A stretch of DNA of 64,000 bases from JBFGJH01 sp041586155. GTDB lineage: Bacteria > Actinomycetota > Acidimicrobiia > Spongiisociales > JAENVV01. Every line of letters starts with the position of its first letter. Within the stretch, counting starts at the first letter, position 1. The stretch lies in assembly GCA_041586155.1 (NCBI GenBank), contig JBFHAT010000005.1, positions 1 to 64,000 of the forward strand. The letters are read 5' to 3'. The notes beneath the pieces were generated by a model that saw nothing but the letters and a program-made list of their open reading frames with translations, was not told where the DNA came from and searched no databases. Shown here one piece after another: positions 32,921 to 42,536 of the stretch. Position numbers and translations under genes: made by a program.

Positions 32921-35782
32921 TCAGGCGTCGGCCAGCAACTCGCGCGCCCGCTCGATGAGCGTGCCCGCTTCTTCGACCTTGGCCTGGTATGTACCGAGAT
33001 CGCCCTCGGCCAGCGCCGCATTGGCCTCTTCGAACGCATCCGAAGCAGCCTGCAAGAGCTGAACGACGTCATCGGGCACGATCGGCGCCGGTCCATCGCC
33101 ACCACTCGGCACGTCCAGCGTGCCTGCGAACTCGGGGACCACCACCGACAGAGCCTCATCGAGCGACTCCCCGAATCCGATCCGGTCCGAATACGCCACC
33201 ACCACCCGCTTGAACTCAGGAATCTGCCCGGCGTCGCCTTGGAGGTACACCGGCTGCACATAGAGGATCGAATCTTCGATGGGCACCACCAGCATCTGAC
33301 CTTGGATGAAGGTCGAACCCTCCTGGCCCTCGAGCGTGCGCAACGCCGAGAATTCGGAGTCCTGATTGATGTCCTGGCCGATCAGGGCGGGTCCGTCGAA
33401 CTGCCGATCGCGAGGCAGCGTGTACACGATCATCTCGCCGTAGGAGCCAGGATCACTCTTCGCAACCAGGAACGCGATCATGTTCGCCTTCGCCTCAGGC
33501 GTGAAAGGCTGCATGATCAGAAACGACAGGTCGGACTCGCCCGGAAGCCGGATCAACAGGTAGTAGGGCTCCATCCGGCGAATCTCACTGCGGTTCTGGT
33601 CGAACAGCGGACGGCGGATGGGATCTTGGGGTGACGTCGCCGGGTCGAGCGCGATGTCCCAGCGGTCCGAGTCGGTGAAGAAGTCGCGGGCTCCGACGAC
33701 GTGATAGCGCCGGTACATGTCGGCCTGCACACGGAACATGTCCTCGGGATACCGGAAGTGCTCGTCCAGCCCCTCCGGCATCTGCGAGGCATCGGTGAAC
33801 AAGGACGGGAAGGCGTTGCGGTAAGAAGCCAGCACAGGGTCATCCGGATCGATGACGTAGTAGGTGATCTCACCGGTGTACGCGTCGACGGTCGCCTTCA
33901 CGGAGTTGCGCAGATAGTTGAACCGGTTCGGAAGGTAGGGCTCGGTTCCCAGCGCCCCGGGCTGTGGGTCACGCAGCCGAGCCGTGTCGGCCGGCTGCGA
34001 GTAAGGGAACCACTCACTCGTCGTGTACAGATCGACGATCCACACCAGCCGGCCGTCGAGGACCACCATGTAGGGATCCGAGTCGACGTTGAGGAATGGG
34101 GCGGCGTTGGCGACCCGGTCGACGACATTGCGGCGCATCAGCACCCGGCTGTCCGAACGCAGCTGCTGGCTGATGATGATGTTGAAGTCGGAGTACCTGA
34201 TGGCGAACGCAACCCGCCTCAACAGCCCGCCCACCTCGACGCCGCCCGAGCCGTCGTAGGTGTTGAACTCGATCGCGTCGTCGCCTTCACCGACGGGCCG
34301 GTCCACCTCTTTCTCGTCGGTGCCGGCGATGACGATCGAACTGGCCGGCAGCGCCTCTCCGAAGTAGATGCGTGGCTGCTCGATCTCCAGCGTGGGATCG
34401 GTCGCCTGGGGTGGAATGTCCCGGACCAGGTAGTCGGGCTTGCCCTCATCGGTCACCTCGTTGGCTTGACTGACCACCGCACCGAAACCGTGCGTGAAAA
34501 CGAGATGGCTGTTGATCCAGTCGTCGCTCGTCTCGCTCCGCACCAGCTCGCGTGGTGACAGCAGCACCTGTGTGAGCGCTCCATCGATCTCGTACCTGTC
34601 GACGTCGACGTCTTCGAACTCGTAGAACGGGCGCAGCTCCTGGCTGCTCTTGTACGTCGATCGCAACACGGCCGGATCCCACAACCGGAGATTGTCGAGG
34701 GTGCCGGTGCTGTCGCTGAGATCCTCGGCCGACAGGCTCTGGCGGGCGGTGAACGGTTTGATCTCGACGTCGTCGATGCCGTAAGCGAGCCGGGTGAGCT
34801 CGATGTTGTGCTCGACGAAAGGGATCTCCTTGTTGATCTCGTCCGGTACCACGCGCAGCTGCTGCACGGCGGCGGGCACCACGCCGCCGCCGATGATCGA
34901 GACGAGCAGCCACGCTCCGACGGCAATCCCGGGGAGCATCCAGCCGCTCATCCTGATGTTCGCCAAGAGGACCGCTGCGACCGCCACCGACACGAACACG
35001 AGCAGCGTCAACGCCGGACGTTGTGCATTGACATCGGTGTAGGAGGCCCCGGCAACGCCCCCGCGCACCGAGAACAGGAGTTCATAGGTGTCAAGCCGGT
35101 AGCTGGCGGCCTTGATGAGGAACAGGCCGGCCAGCAGCGCGGAGAGTTGCACCCGTGCCCCACGGGAGATCTGCGGCGCCCGATTGGCGAGCAGTCGAAT
35201 GCTGCCGTTCATGAAGTGGAGGAACGCCACGACCACGGCGGTCAGAGCGACGAGTTGGAAGGAGTACGTCGCCAGGGCTCGCAGAAACGGCAGCCGGAAC
35301 AGATAGAAGCCGAGATCGATCCCGAAGATGGGATCAGCCTGACCGAAGCTCTGCGGATTCTGGAACAGCACGAAATCGGTGGTCCATGCTCCCGCTCCCA
35401 GCCCGGTCATCAAGGCCAGGAAGCCGGCGACGATGAGACGAACCCTGATGCGCCGGCTGGCCACCCAGTCTTGGAACCGCTCGACGACTTCCTCGCTCTC
35501 GTCGACGGGAAAGATGGGCGTCGCAGTTCGGTCGATCACGACCATGTTGAGATAGACGAAGCCGAACCCGAGCGCGATGGCACTGACGATCAGCCCCACC
35601 CGCAAGACGAGGAGTTCGCTCCACACCGCGGCGAAGTCCACGGAGCGGAACCAAAGCAGCTCGGTCCAGAGCGTCGAGAGAACCTGCAGCGCCAGGTAGA
35701 AGAGGATCAGGCCGATGACCAGTCGGACCCAACGCCTCCGCGACGGGCCTTGGGCGGTGCGGGCGGGCTCACTCTGCAGCAT
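32921..35782 (-). CDS. UPF0182 family membrane protein
   Basis: A 953-residue protein of the UPF0182 family, common in actinobacteria and of unknown function. Seven N-terminal spans (first at about 20-40, VIGLILFYLALQVLSTLW) precede a large extracytoplasmic region with family blocks LWFRSVDF, ARDFFTDSDRWDIA and YVQPVYLQGDAGQIPEFKRV. The C-terminal ~60 residues (SDAFEEANAALAEGDLGTYQ ... ERARELL) form a helical tail usual for the family. The length fits. ATG 35782. Confidence 0.9.
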   Translation of the reverse strand: MLQSEPARTAQGPSRRRWVRLVIGLILFYLALQVLSTLWTELLWFRSVDFAAVWSELLVLRVGLIVSAIALGFGFVYLNMVVIDRTATPIFPVDESEEVVERFQDWVASRRIRVRLIVAGFLALMTGLGAGAWTTDFVLFQNPQSFGQADPIFGIDLGFYLFRLPFLRALATYSFQLVALTAVVVAFLHFMNGSIRLLANRAPQISRGARVQLSALLAGLFLIKAASYRLDTYELLFSVRGGVAGASYTDVNAQRPALTLLVFVSVAVAAVLLANIRMSGWMLPGIAVGAWLLVSIIGGGVVPAAVQQLRVVPDEINKEIPFVEHNIELTRLAYGIDDVEIKPFTARQSLSAEDLSDSTGTLDNLRLWDPAVLRSTYKSSQELRPFYEFEDVDVDRYEIDGALTQVLLSPRELVRSETSDDWINSHLVFTHGFGAVVSQANEVTDEGKPDYLVRDIPPQATDPTLEIEQPRIYFGEALPASSIVIAGTDEKEVDRPVGEGDDAIEFNTYDGSGGVEVGGLLRRVAFAIRYSDFNIIISQQLRSDSRVLMRRNVVDRVANAAPFLNVDSDPYMVVLDGRLVWIVDLYTTSEWFPYSQPADTARLRDPQPGALGTEPYLPNRFNYLRNSVKATVDAYTGEITYYVIDPDDPVLASYRNAFPSLFTDASQMPEGLDEHFRYPEDMFRVQADMYRRYHVVGARDFFTDSDRWDIALDPATSPQDPIRRPLFDQNRSEIRRMEPYYLLIRLPGESDLSFLIMQPFTPEAKANMIAFLVAKSDPGSYGEMIVYTLPRDRQFDGPALIGQDINQDSEFSALRTLEGQEGSTFIQGQMLVVPIEDSILYVQPVYLQGDAGQIPEFKRVVVAYSDRIGFGESLDEALSVVVPEFAGTLDVPSGGDGPAPIVPDDVVQLLQAASDAFEEANAALAEGDLGTYQAKVEEAGTLIERARELLADA

Positions 35783-35824
35783 GGCGGCCCATTCTATGGA
35801 TACGGCGTGGGTAGACCGGCTGGC

Positions 35825-37525
35825 TCAGCGGCTCACGACGATGGTGCAGCTGCAATCACCGTGAAGTGGGGGCATCGGCAGGTTCTTGCGCAAGTGGGCG
35901 GCGACGTCCATCGGGCCGGCATTGCCTTGGGCGTTGCACTCGTCACATGAGACCGACCCCACCAGCCAGCCCATTCGAGCCATTCCGAGCGCGTACAGTC
36001 CCCGAGCGACGCCCCGGTGGTAGGCCAAACGTGCATATTCTCGAATGCGACGCTCGGCTTCGTCGGTCCGCCACCGCCGGAAGGTGCGTGACACCGCCGC
36101 ACCCGCGGCACGTGCTCCGCTCGCCTCCTTCGCCCCGGCGGTGAGGTCCGCCTCGATGGCCGAAGTGAAGGCGCCGGTCTGTTCGTTGACGTCTTCCGCT
36201 TCGGGCTTGGGCCGCCCCAACGACTCACCTGTCATCGCCTCAGCGGCCGAGTAGCCGGCGGCGAACGACTCCTGGGCGAGGATCACGAAGTCGCCGTGCA
36301 GCGACTTGTCGATTTCTTCGACCTCGGGCTTCCATGGGCCCTTGCCGTTGTTGATCTCCTCGAGCGCCGTGTTCTGCCAGTCCGTCAGTTGACGTTTCAC
36401 CGATCTCAGGATCCGGTTGGTGATGGGGAGCAACAGTTGATCACGGAGCGAGAACGGGTCCACCACACCTTGCTCGAGGGTCACCAGCGGGGCGGGAGCG
36501 CTTCCGCCTTCTGCCCGCAGCGAGTCGAACAAGCCGGCCAGCACGTCCACTTCGGGTTCGGGGCCAGCGGCCGGTTCCTCTTCCTTGAGACGTCGCACCT
36601 CGTCTGCCATGGCTGACGCATCGACCGGGTCTACCCGGGTCGGTTTGGCCGCCGGGATGATCCGAATCGTCTCGTCCGCCCAAGTGACGCCCCGTCCGCC
36701 GCCCGCGGCCGCAGCCTCGGTGTCGCCGGCTTTGGGCTGCTCACTTTCCTCGGCTTCTGGCTGAGCTTCCGGTTCCTCGACCGTCTCGACGACTCGCGGA
36801 ACAGCCGACAGCGCCTGTCGCTTCTCCTCCAGATCAGATTCGAGGCGCGCCACGGTGGCCCGCACGGACTCGAGCTCGGCCAGAAGGTCGTTTCGGCGCA
36901 CCTCGAGGGCCCGAGCCCGCTCCTGAGCCTGGTCGGCCGACTTCTGAGCGGCCTCCACGATCTCGTCACGCTCGGCGCGGGCCTCGACGAGGATCCGCTC
37001 AGCTTCGACCTTGGCGAGCCTCACCTGCTCGTCTGCTTCGCGGCGGGCATTCGACGTCATCCGATGAGCGTCACGTTCGGCTTGCCCCGTCATGGCGAGC
37101 GCCTCCCGCTCGGCCTCCTTGAGGATCTGCTCGGCCGTGGCCTGGGCACCTGCAATGAGCTGCGAGGACGCCGTCCAAGCATCGCCGCGCAGCGCCTCGG
37201 AGTCCTCTGCAGCGGAGCGCCGTGCGTAGTCGACTTCGGCCTTGGCCTCGGCTCGCCACAACGCCACTTCGTCGGTCGCACGCTTGCGGAGGTTCTCGGC
37301 TGCTTCCTGAGCGGCGTTGAGGATCTGGGAAACCTCGAATCCCAGCGCGTCGAAATCGTGCTTCTTCTCGCCGAGCTGCTCGAGCCGCGACGCCAGCCGC
37401 TCACGCTCCTCCCGAGTCCGCTGCAGCGCGACTTCGAGCTCTGCGAGGTGACGGTCGACTTCTGCCTGCTCGTAGCCCCGGAAACCGATCTTGAACGGCC
37501 GCTCCTGCGGCGAAGGCTCGGACAT
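35825..37525 (-). CDS. DivIVA-domain coiled-coil protein fused to a phage MuF-like C-terminus
   Basis: A 566-residue protein. Residues 10-50 (FKIGFRGYEQAEVDRHLAEL) are a DivIVA N-terminal domain, which senses curved membrane at poles and septa. A long coiled coil (about 30-250) and an acidic linker follow. From about residue 375 the sequence becomes alpha-helical and ends with YHRGVARGLYALGMARMG ... CDECNAQGNAG ... LPMPPLHGDCSCTIVV. The CxxC plus PPLHxxCxC spacing is the zinc/cysteine signature of MuF/SPP1-gp7 phage head proteins. ATG 37525 gives DivIVA at the N-terminus; the frame to 37594 is not needed. Likely a cell-division or polar-growth scaffold; the tail's role is unknown. Confidence 0.75.
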   Translation of the reverse strand: MSEPSPQERPFKIGFRGYEQAEVDRHLAELEVALQRTREERERLASRLEQLGEKKHDFDALGFEVSQILNAAQEAAENLRKRATDEVALWRAEAKAEVDYARRSAAEDSEALRGDAWTASSQLIAGAQATAEQILKEAEREALAMTGQAERDAHRMTSNARREADEQVRLAKVEAERILVEARAERDEIVEAAQKSADQAQERARALEVRRNDLLAELESVRATVARLESDLEEKRQALSAVPRVVETVEEPEAQPEAEESEQPKAGDTEAAAAGGGRGVTWADETIRIIPAAKPTRVDPVDASAMADEVRRLKEEEPAAGPEPEVDVLAGLFDSLRAEGGSAPAPLVTLEQGVVDPFSLRDQLLLPITNRILRSVKRQLTDWQNTALEEINNGKGPWKPEVEEIDKSLHGDFVILAQESFAAGYSAAEAMTGESLGRPKPEAEDVNEQTGAFTSAIEADLTAGAKEASGARAAGAAVSRTFRRWRTDEAERRIREYARLAYHRGVARGLYALGMARMGWLVGSVSCDECNAQGNAGPMDVAAHLRKNLPMPPLHGDCSCTIVVSR

Positions 37526-37613
37526 TGGCTGAAACGATACCGAACGGTTCCGCGGATGCGAAGAATCCGCCTGGCGAACGGCTGGTCCGCCCACCCTTCC
37601 GAGCCAGGGCGGC

Positions 37614-38684
37614 TCAGCCGAGGCCGGTCAGAAACTCGATCGCTTCGTCAACGGTTGCGACACGAACGAGCTCGACGTTCGCCTCGGCTGTCTGCGCCTC
37701 GGCCCAATTGTCGGCAGGTACCAGCATGAAGTCTGCGCCCGCCTCGGCGGCGGCATAGACCTTCTGCCGGACGCCTCCGATTGGACCGATGGAACCGTCC
37801 GGTCTGATCGAACCGGTGCCGGCGACGACCAGGCCGTGACTCAGATCCTCGTCTGACAGCAGATCGATCAGGGTCAGCGTGTACATCAACCCGGCCGACG
37901 GCCCGCCGACGTTTCCGTCGTCGATGTCGATCTCGATCGGGGTCACGTAGTCGAAGTTGTGAGTGGTGGCCAGAAATCCGATCATCGGTCGATTGGGATC
38001 GTCGGCGTTGGGCACCAGGGTGACGGTGCGCTCGATGACCTCGCCATCCCGTTCGATCGTCAGCGTCACCTCGTCGCCGATGCTCCGTTCAGAAATCAGG
38101 CTGATGAGGTCGCCGGCCAGGTCGACCGGCACTCCGTCGACCGAGACAATGACGTCGTCTGCCCGCAGGATGCCTTCCACCGGAGAGCCTTCGCTGAATC
38201 CGGCCACGAGCACGCCTTCGCCGGTGAATTCGACTTCGAAGCCGGCCCGCTCCAACGCGACCAGGACCGCCGTCGCCTTCGACTCATCCATCAGCTCGCG
38301 ATTTCGCTCCGCGTACTGCTCATCGGAGATTCCCGACGGCCGCACCCGCTCCCGGTCGTAGATGTCAGACTGGGGGTCGAGCCCTGCCACGACGAACTCC
38401 AGCGCACTGAGCGCAGACGAGCTGGACACGGTGAGCATATAGAACTCGCCGGTGAGTGGGTCGGGGTCGGCCAGCACCACCATCTCGTCGATTTCCCGCA
38501 CCGGGCCGGGCGTGAAGGCGACGTACGGCACTTTGATGACCATCGAGAGTGCCACGATGATCGCCAGGACGATCATCGCCCCAGCCAGACGATACGGCCA
38601 GCGAGGCATTGGCGCTCCGTCGTGTACGGCCACCTCCAGCTCGGGCGGCGCCGACCGGTTCAGGTCCGTCTCCATCGCCGGCAT
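37614..38684 (-). CDS. membrane-anchored PDZ / Lon-type serine protease (YlbL-like)
   Basis: A 356-residue protein. One span at about 33-51 anchors it; a PDZ domain (about 155-225, GFSEGSPVEGILRADDVI) and a Lon-type S16 protease domain follow. The catalytic dyad is Ser263 in GGPSAGL and Lys308 in GGVRQKV. Homologues (B. subtilis YlbL) act on envelope or checkpoint proteins. ATG 38684 or 38675 is the start; the long in-frame extension to 39224 lies antisense to bioY. It sits downstream of the DivIVA-like gene on the same stretch of envelope genes but is read before it on the minus strand. Confidence 0.85.
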   Translation of the reverse strand: MPAMETDLNRSAPPELEVAVHDGAPMPRWPYRLAGAMIVLAIIVALSMVIKVPYVAFTPGPVREIDEMVVLADPDPLTGEFYMLTVSSSSALSALEFVVAGLDPQSDIYDRERVRPSGISDEQYAERNRELMDESKATAVLVALERAGFEVEFTGEGVLVAGFSEGSPVEGILRADDVIVSVDGVPVDLAGDLISLISERSIGDEVTLTIERDGEVIERTVTLVPNADDPNRPMIGFLATTHNFDYVTPIEIDIDDGNVGGPSAGLMYTLTLIDLLSDEDLSHGLVVAGTGSIRPDGSIGPIGGVRQKVYAAAEAGADFMLVPADNWAEAQTAEANVELVRVATVDEAIEFLTGLG

Positions 38685-38777
38685 GGTACCCCGGGCGTGG
38701 TGGCAACCCTGCCGGGGCGTGGGCGAGTAACGTCGTGGCGACGCCGAGTCTGTGATCTCGACCATCGAGGAGGAACC

Positions 38778-39356
38778 GTGCTCGCCCATCCTGCCGTGCT
38801 GACCGGACACGTCCTGCCCCGCCGGGCTGTCATCACCGTGCTCGCCGTGGTCGGGTTCGCGGCGCTGACGGCCGTCGCCGCCCAGTTCGCCATCCCCCTT
38901 CCCTTCACTCCGGTGCCCATCACGGGACAGACCCTTGCGGTGTTGTTGACAGGGGCCGCGCTCGGAAGCCGGGCCGGAGCCGCCAGCCAGCTCCTCTATG
39001 TCGGGGTGGGCGCCCTCGGCGCCCCTGTGTACGCGGAGGGCGCCGGCGGTTGGGACGCGGCCACGGGCCCAACCGCCGGATACTTCGCCGGTTTCGTGGT
39101 AGCCGCGTACGTCGTCGGATTGCTGGCCGAGCGCAAGCAGGACCGCAGTTTCGCCACCTCGCTGCCCGCGTTCTTGACCGGATCGGTGATCATCTACGGC
39201 TTCGGCCTGGCGTGGTTGCTGCAATCACTCGACGTCGACCTGGCAACGGCGCTGGGCCTCGGTCTGGCGCCGTTCGTCGTGGGGGACATCGTCAAAGCGC
39301 TGATCGCGGCCGGCATCACGCCGACGGCGTGGAGGCTGGTGGGCCGCTCCAGCTAG
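38778..39356 (+). CDS. bioY: BioY biotin transporter, substrate-binding component
   Basis: A 192-residue membrane protein with six spans, the S-component of an ECF-type biotin importer. IPLPFTPVPITGQTLAVLLTG is the family signature. GTG 38778 is chosen because GAGGAGGAACC precedes it and the first span follows at the normal distance. No EcfT/EcfA genes are adjacent, so it works alone or with a shared energising module. It is divergent from the PDZ-Lon protease and convergent with livG. Confidence 0.9.
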   Translation: MLAHPAVLTGHVLPRRAVITVLAVVGFAALTAVAAQFAIPLPFTPVPITGQTLAVLLTGAALGSRAGAASQLLYVGVGALGAPVYAEGAGGWDAATGPTAGYFAGFVVAAYVVGLLAERKQDRSFATSLPAFLTGSVIIYGFGLAWLLQSLDVDLATALGLGLAPFVVGDIVKALIAAGITPTAWRLVGRSS

Positions 39357-39363
39357 CGGCTGC

Positions 39364-40209
39364 TCAAGCCGTCTGGTGGTCCTCGCCCAGGTAGGCCTTG
39401 ATCACCTCGGGGTTGCGCTGGATTTCGTGGGGTGGGCCGGTGGCGATCGGTACCCCGAAATCGAGCACCATGATGCGGTCGGCAATGTCCATCACCAGCC
39501 CCATGTCGTGCTCGACCAGGATCATGGCGATGTCGAGCTCGTCGCGGATGTCGAGAATGAACCGAGCCATATCCTCGGTCTCTTCGAGGTTCATCCCGGC
39601 AACGGGCTCGTCCAACAGCAACAGCTCGGGCCCCATGGCCAGCGCCCGGCCCAGCTCGACCCTCTTCTGCACCCCGTAGGGCAGAAGCCCGACCGGGTAT
39701 TTGCGCCACTGCTCGATCTCCAAGAAATCGATGATGTCTTCGACCTGGACCCGATTGGCGATCTCCTCCCGCTTGGCCCGCCCCCACCACACGGCCCCGG
39801 CCAGCCAACCGTGCTTCATGCGGACGTGCCGCCCGGTGAGGATGTTCTCGAGCACGGTCATGTGCGGGAACAACGCAATGTTCTGGAACGTGCGGGCGAT
39901 GCCCAGCTCGGCGGTCTTGTTGGGCTTGAGACCCGTGATCGACCTGCCCTTCCATCGGATCTGACCTTCCTGAGGCCGATACACCTGATTGACGCAGTTG
40001 AAGATCGAGGTCTTGCCGGCGCCGTTGGGGCCGATCACGGAGAAGAGCTCACCAGTATCGACGTGGAATGAAACACCGTCGATCGCCTTCAAACCCTTGA
40101 ACGAGAGGTGGATGTCCTCCACCTCGAGCAGATGCTCGTAGGGCTCTGCGACGTCATGAGCGGTCTCGAGACCCTCGAGGGTGTGATGCGAGCGGACGAC
40201 GTCAGCCAC
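39364..40209 (-). CDS. livG: LivG-type ABC transporter ATPase
   Basis: A 281-residue ATPase of a branched-chain-amino-acid-type (HAAT) importer. Walker A GPNGAGKTS, FQNIALFPHMTVLENI as the Q-loop region, signature LLPYGVQKRVELGRAL (a variant of LSGGQ) and Walker B LLLLDEP are all present. The ~25-residue N-terminal extension is unusual; GTG 40209 is the first start. It ends a six-gene operon that begins with an acyl-CoA ligase, so the cargo may be a carboxylic acid rather than an amino acid. Confidence 0.85.
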   Translation of the reverse strand: MADVVRSHHTLEGLETAHDVAEPYEHLLEVEDIHLSFKGLKAIDGVSFHVDTGELFSVIGPNGAGKTSIFNCVNQVYRPQEGQIRWKGRSITGLKPNKTAELGIARTFQNIALFPHMTVLENILTGRHVRMKHGWLAGAVWWGRAKREEIANRVQVEDIIDFLEIEQWRKYPVGLLPYGVQKRVELGRALAMGPELLLLDEPVAGMNLEETEDMARFILDIRDELDIAMILVEHDMGLVMDIADRIMVLDFGVPIATGPPHEIQRNPEVIKAYLGEDHQTA

Positions 40210-40242
40210 GAACGGTCCTCTCGCTCGGTGCCGGCCGGGAAC

Positions 40243-41037
<795 letters not shown>

Positions 41038-41050
41038 CTCTCCCTCCGTG

Positions 41051-41081
41051 GAGCGCCGGGGGCGAAACGCCCCCGGCGCTC
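41051..41081 (-). terminator. strong intercistronic hairpin between livK and livF
   Basis: A perfect 14-bp GC-rich stem (GAGCGCCGGGGGCG, 41051-41064, with its complement at 41068-41081) with a 3-nt loop lies between the livK stop and livF start. There is no U-run on the minus strand. Such structures after a binding-protein gene commonly slow decay or partly end transcription, so livK message exceeds the downstream ATPase messages. A role here is inferred. Confidence 0.6.
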
Positions 41082-41093
41082 ATTCGTCTGTCG

Positions 41094-42497
41094 CTACTCC
41101 AGCTTGAAGCAGGCCTCGCTGAACTCGTACTCCGCAGCGATGTCGGACGTGTAGAGCGCTTCCAAGACCTCGAGGCCGGACCCGCCGGCTTCCAGGTCGG
41201 CCGTGCTCGGCTTGCCGATGTACATGGCCCGCTGCAGGTTCTCGTTGGGAGAGCCGCTGTACGACTCCGGCGGCGCCATGCCGTTGAAGTCGACCGATTC
41301 CATGCTCTTGCCCGCGGCCAGGACGCCAGCCTGGGTCATGTCGCCGTTGTCGTACGCCTGCCGCAGGATCTGCTCCAACAGCACAGCCTCGACCACTCCC
41401 GCCAGGAAGTACTCGCTGGGCGGGGCGTCGGGATTCTGCGCCAGCACGGCTTCGCGAGCGGCCGTGGTTCCCGGATTGGGGTCGCTCCACGGCGCCAGTG
41501 GGAAGCCGAAGATCATGTCGCGTACCGCCGCGTCCCGGATCGGCGAGTCAGGGGCGATGAAGCCCTGGTTCCAGTCGACGAACGAGCCGGACCACACCGC
41601 CTGGAGGCCGGCTGCCAGCGTCTGCCCGTAGATACCCGAGTAGGCACCCGGCGACGTCGATACCCACACGATGTCCGGAGCGCCCGCAATGATGCCCTGC
41701 GCCACTTCGGCCAGCGACGCCTCATCAGCGGCGTTGACCTTGCCTTCACCGTCGTAGACGATGTCGAGACCGAGGGCTTCGGCGGCCAGCTTGGCGCCCT
41801 GCGCCGAGTCCTGGCCGTAGTCACCGGCGTTGGAGGCGATGGCGATCGTCGCCGCGTCCGGATTCTGGTCCTTGATGTAGCCGAGAACGTTCATCGACTC
41901 GATGCAGTACGGCGTTCCGTGCGCCAGCACGTTCGAGTTGAGTTCCGGGTCGGTCCAGCCCGAGTACCACGTGAGGGGGATGGCGAGGATACCGTCGGCC
42001 TGCAGGTCGGGCACGATGTTCACCGTATGGGGCGAACCGGTCGAATGCCCGAGGGCCACGACCTCGTCTTTGATCTCGGAGTACTTCTGGGTATGGACGT
42101 CTTCGGCGTAGCCGGTGTCTTCGATCACCAGTTCCACTTGGAGACCGTTGATGCCTCCCTCGGCGTTGACCTTGTCCCACCAAGCCTGCTGGCCCGCCAC
42201 GACCGGGGTCACCAGCGCCGAGAAGACGCCGGTCAGGTCGGACAACAGTCCGACCTTGATCACGCCCGCTTCGAGATCCACGCCTATATCCGTGGCGATC
42301 TCTCCAGCGGGCGCTGTCTCGTCAGGAGCGGTGGTCTCGTCGGGGGCAGTGGTCTCGTCAGGGGCAGTTGTCTCTTGGGGTGCGGCCGTCGTCGCCGGAG
42401 CGTCGCCCTCGGTCGTATCGGCGGCGCCGCCACCGCAGGCCGCCACCACCAGCCCCAAGGCCAGCAACACAGCCAGCCATCTGGCTCTCATCGTCAT
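41094..42497 (-). CDS. livK: LivK-type substrate-binding lipoprotein
   Basis: A 467-residue periplasmic-binding-protein-like lipoprotein. The lipobox VVAAC puts the lipidated Cys at 21. A Thr/Pro/Glu-rich linker of TTAPDE repeats (about 40-70) separates anchor and binding domain. VIKVGLLSDLTGVFSAL opens the type-I binding fold. AGGAGG lies 10 nt before ATG 42497; the 13 extra residues of the longer frame would bury the signal. It should feed LivH/LivM. Substrate not readable; the neighbouring acyl-CoA ligase suggests a carboxylic acid. Confidence 0.85.
   Translation of the reverse strand: MTMRARWLAVLLALGLVVAACGGGAADTTEGDAPATTAAPQETTAPDETTAPDETTAPDETAPAGEIATDIGVDLEAGVIKVGLLSDLTGVFSALVTPVVAGQQAWWDKVNAEGGINGLQVELVIEDTGYAEDVHTQKYSEIKDEVVALGHSTGSPHTVNIVPDLQADGILAIPLTWYSGWTDPELNSNVLAHGTPYCIESMNVLGYIKDQNPDAATIAIASNAGDYGQDSAQGAKLAAEALGLDIVYDGEGKVNAADEASLAEVAQGIIAGAPDIVWVSTSPGAYSGIYGQTLAAGLQAVWSGSFVDWNQGFIAPDSPIRDAAVRDMIFGFPLAPWSDPNPGTTAAREAVLAQNPDAPPSEYFLAGVVEAVLLEQILRQAYDNGDMTQAGVLAAGKSMESVDFNGMAPPESYSGSPNENLQRAMYIGKPSTADLEAGGSGLEVLEALYTSDIAAEYEFSEACFKLE
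42316..42375 (-). repeat. 18-bp tandem repeat in the livK linker
   Basis: Three 18-bp units (42316-42333, 42334-42351, 42352-42369) and a partial fourth encode the TAPDET linker of the binding lipoprotein. Units differ at a few bases. Copy number may vary between strains, changing the linker length. Confidence 0.7.
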
Positions 42498-42536
42498 TTC
42501 AGTTCTTCCTCCTGGTTCTGATTCGTCGAAGGCCAC

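Noticed and set aside
38685..39224. N-terminal extension of the PDZ-Lon protease frame
   Set aside because: It runs antisense to bioY; the protein's membrane anchor begins after ATG 38684.
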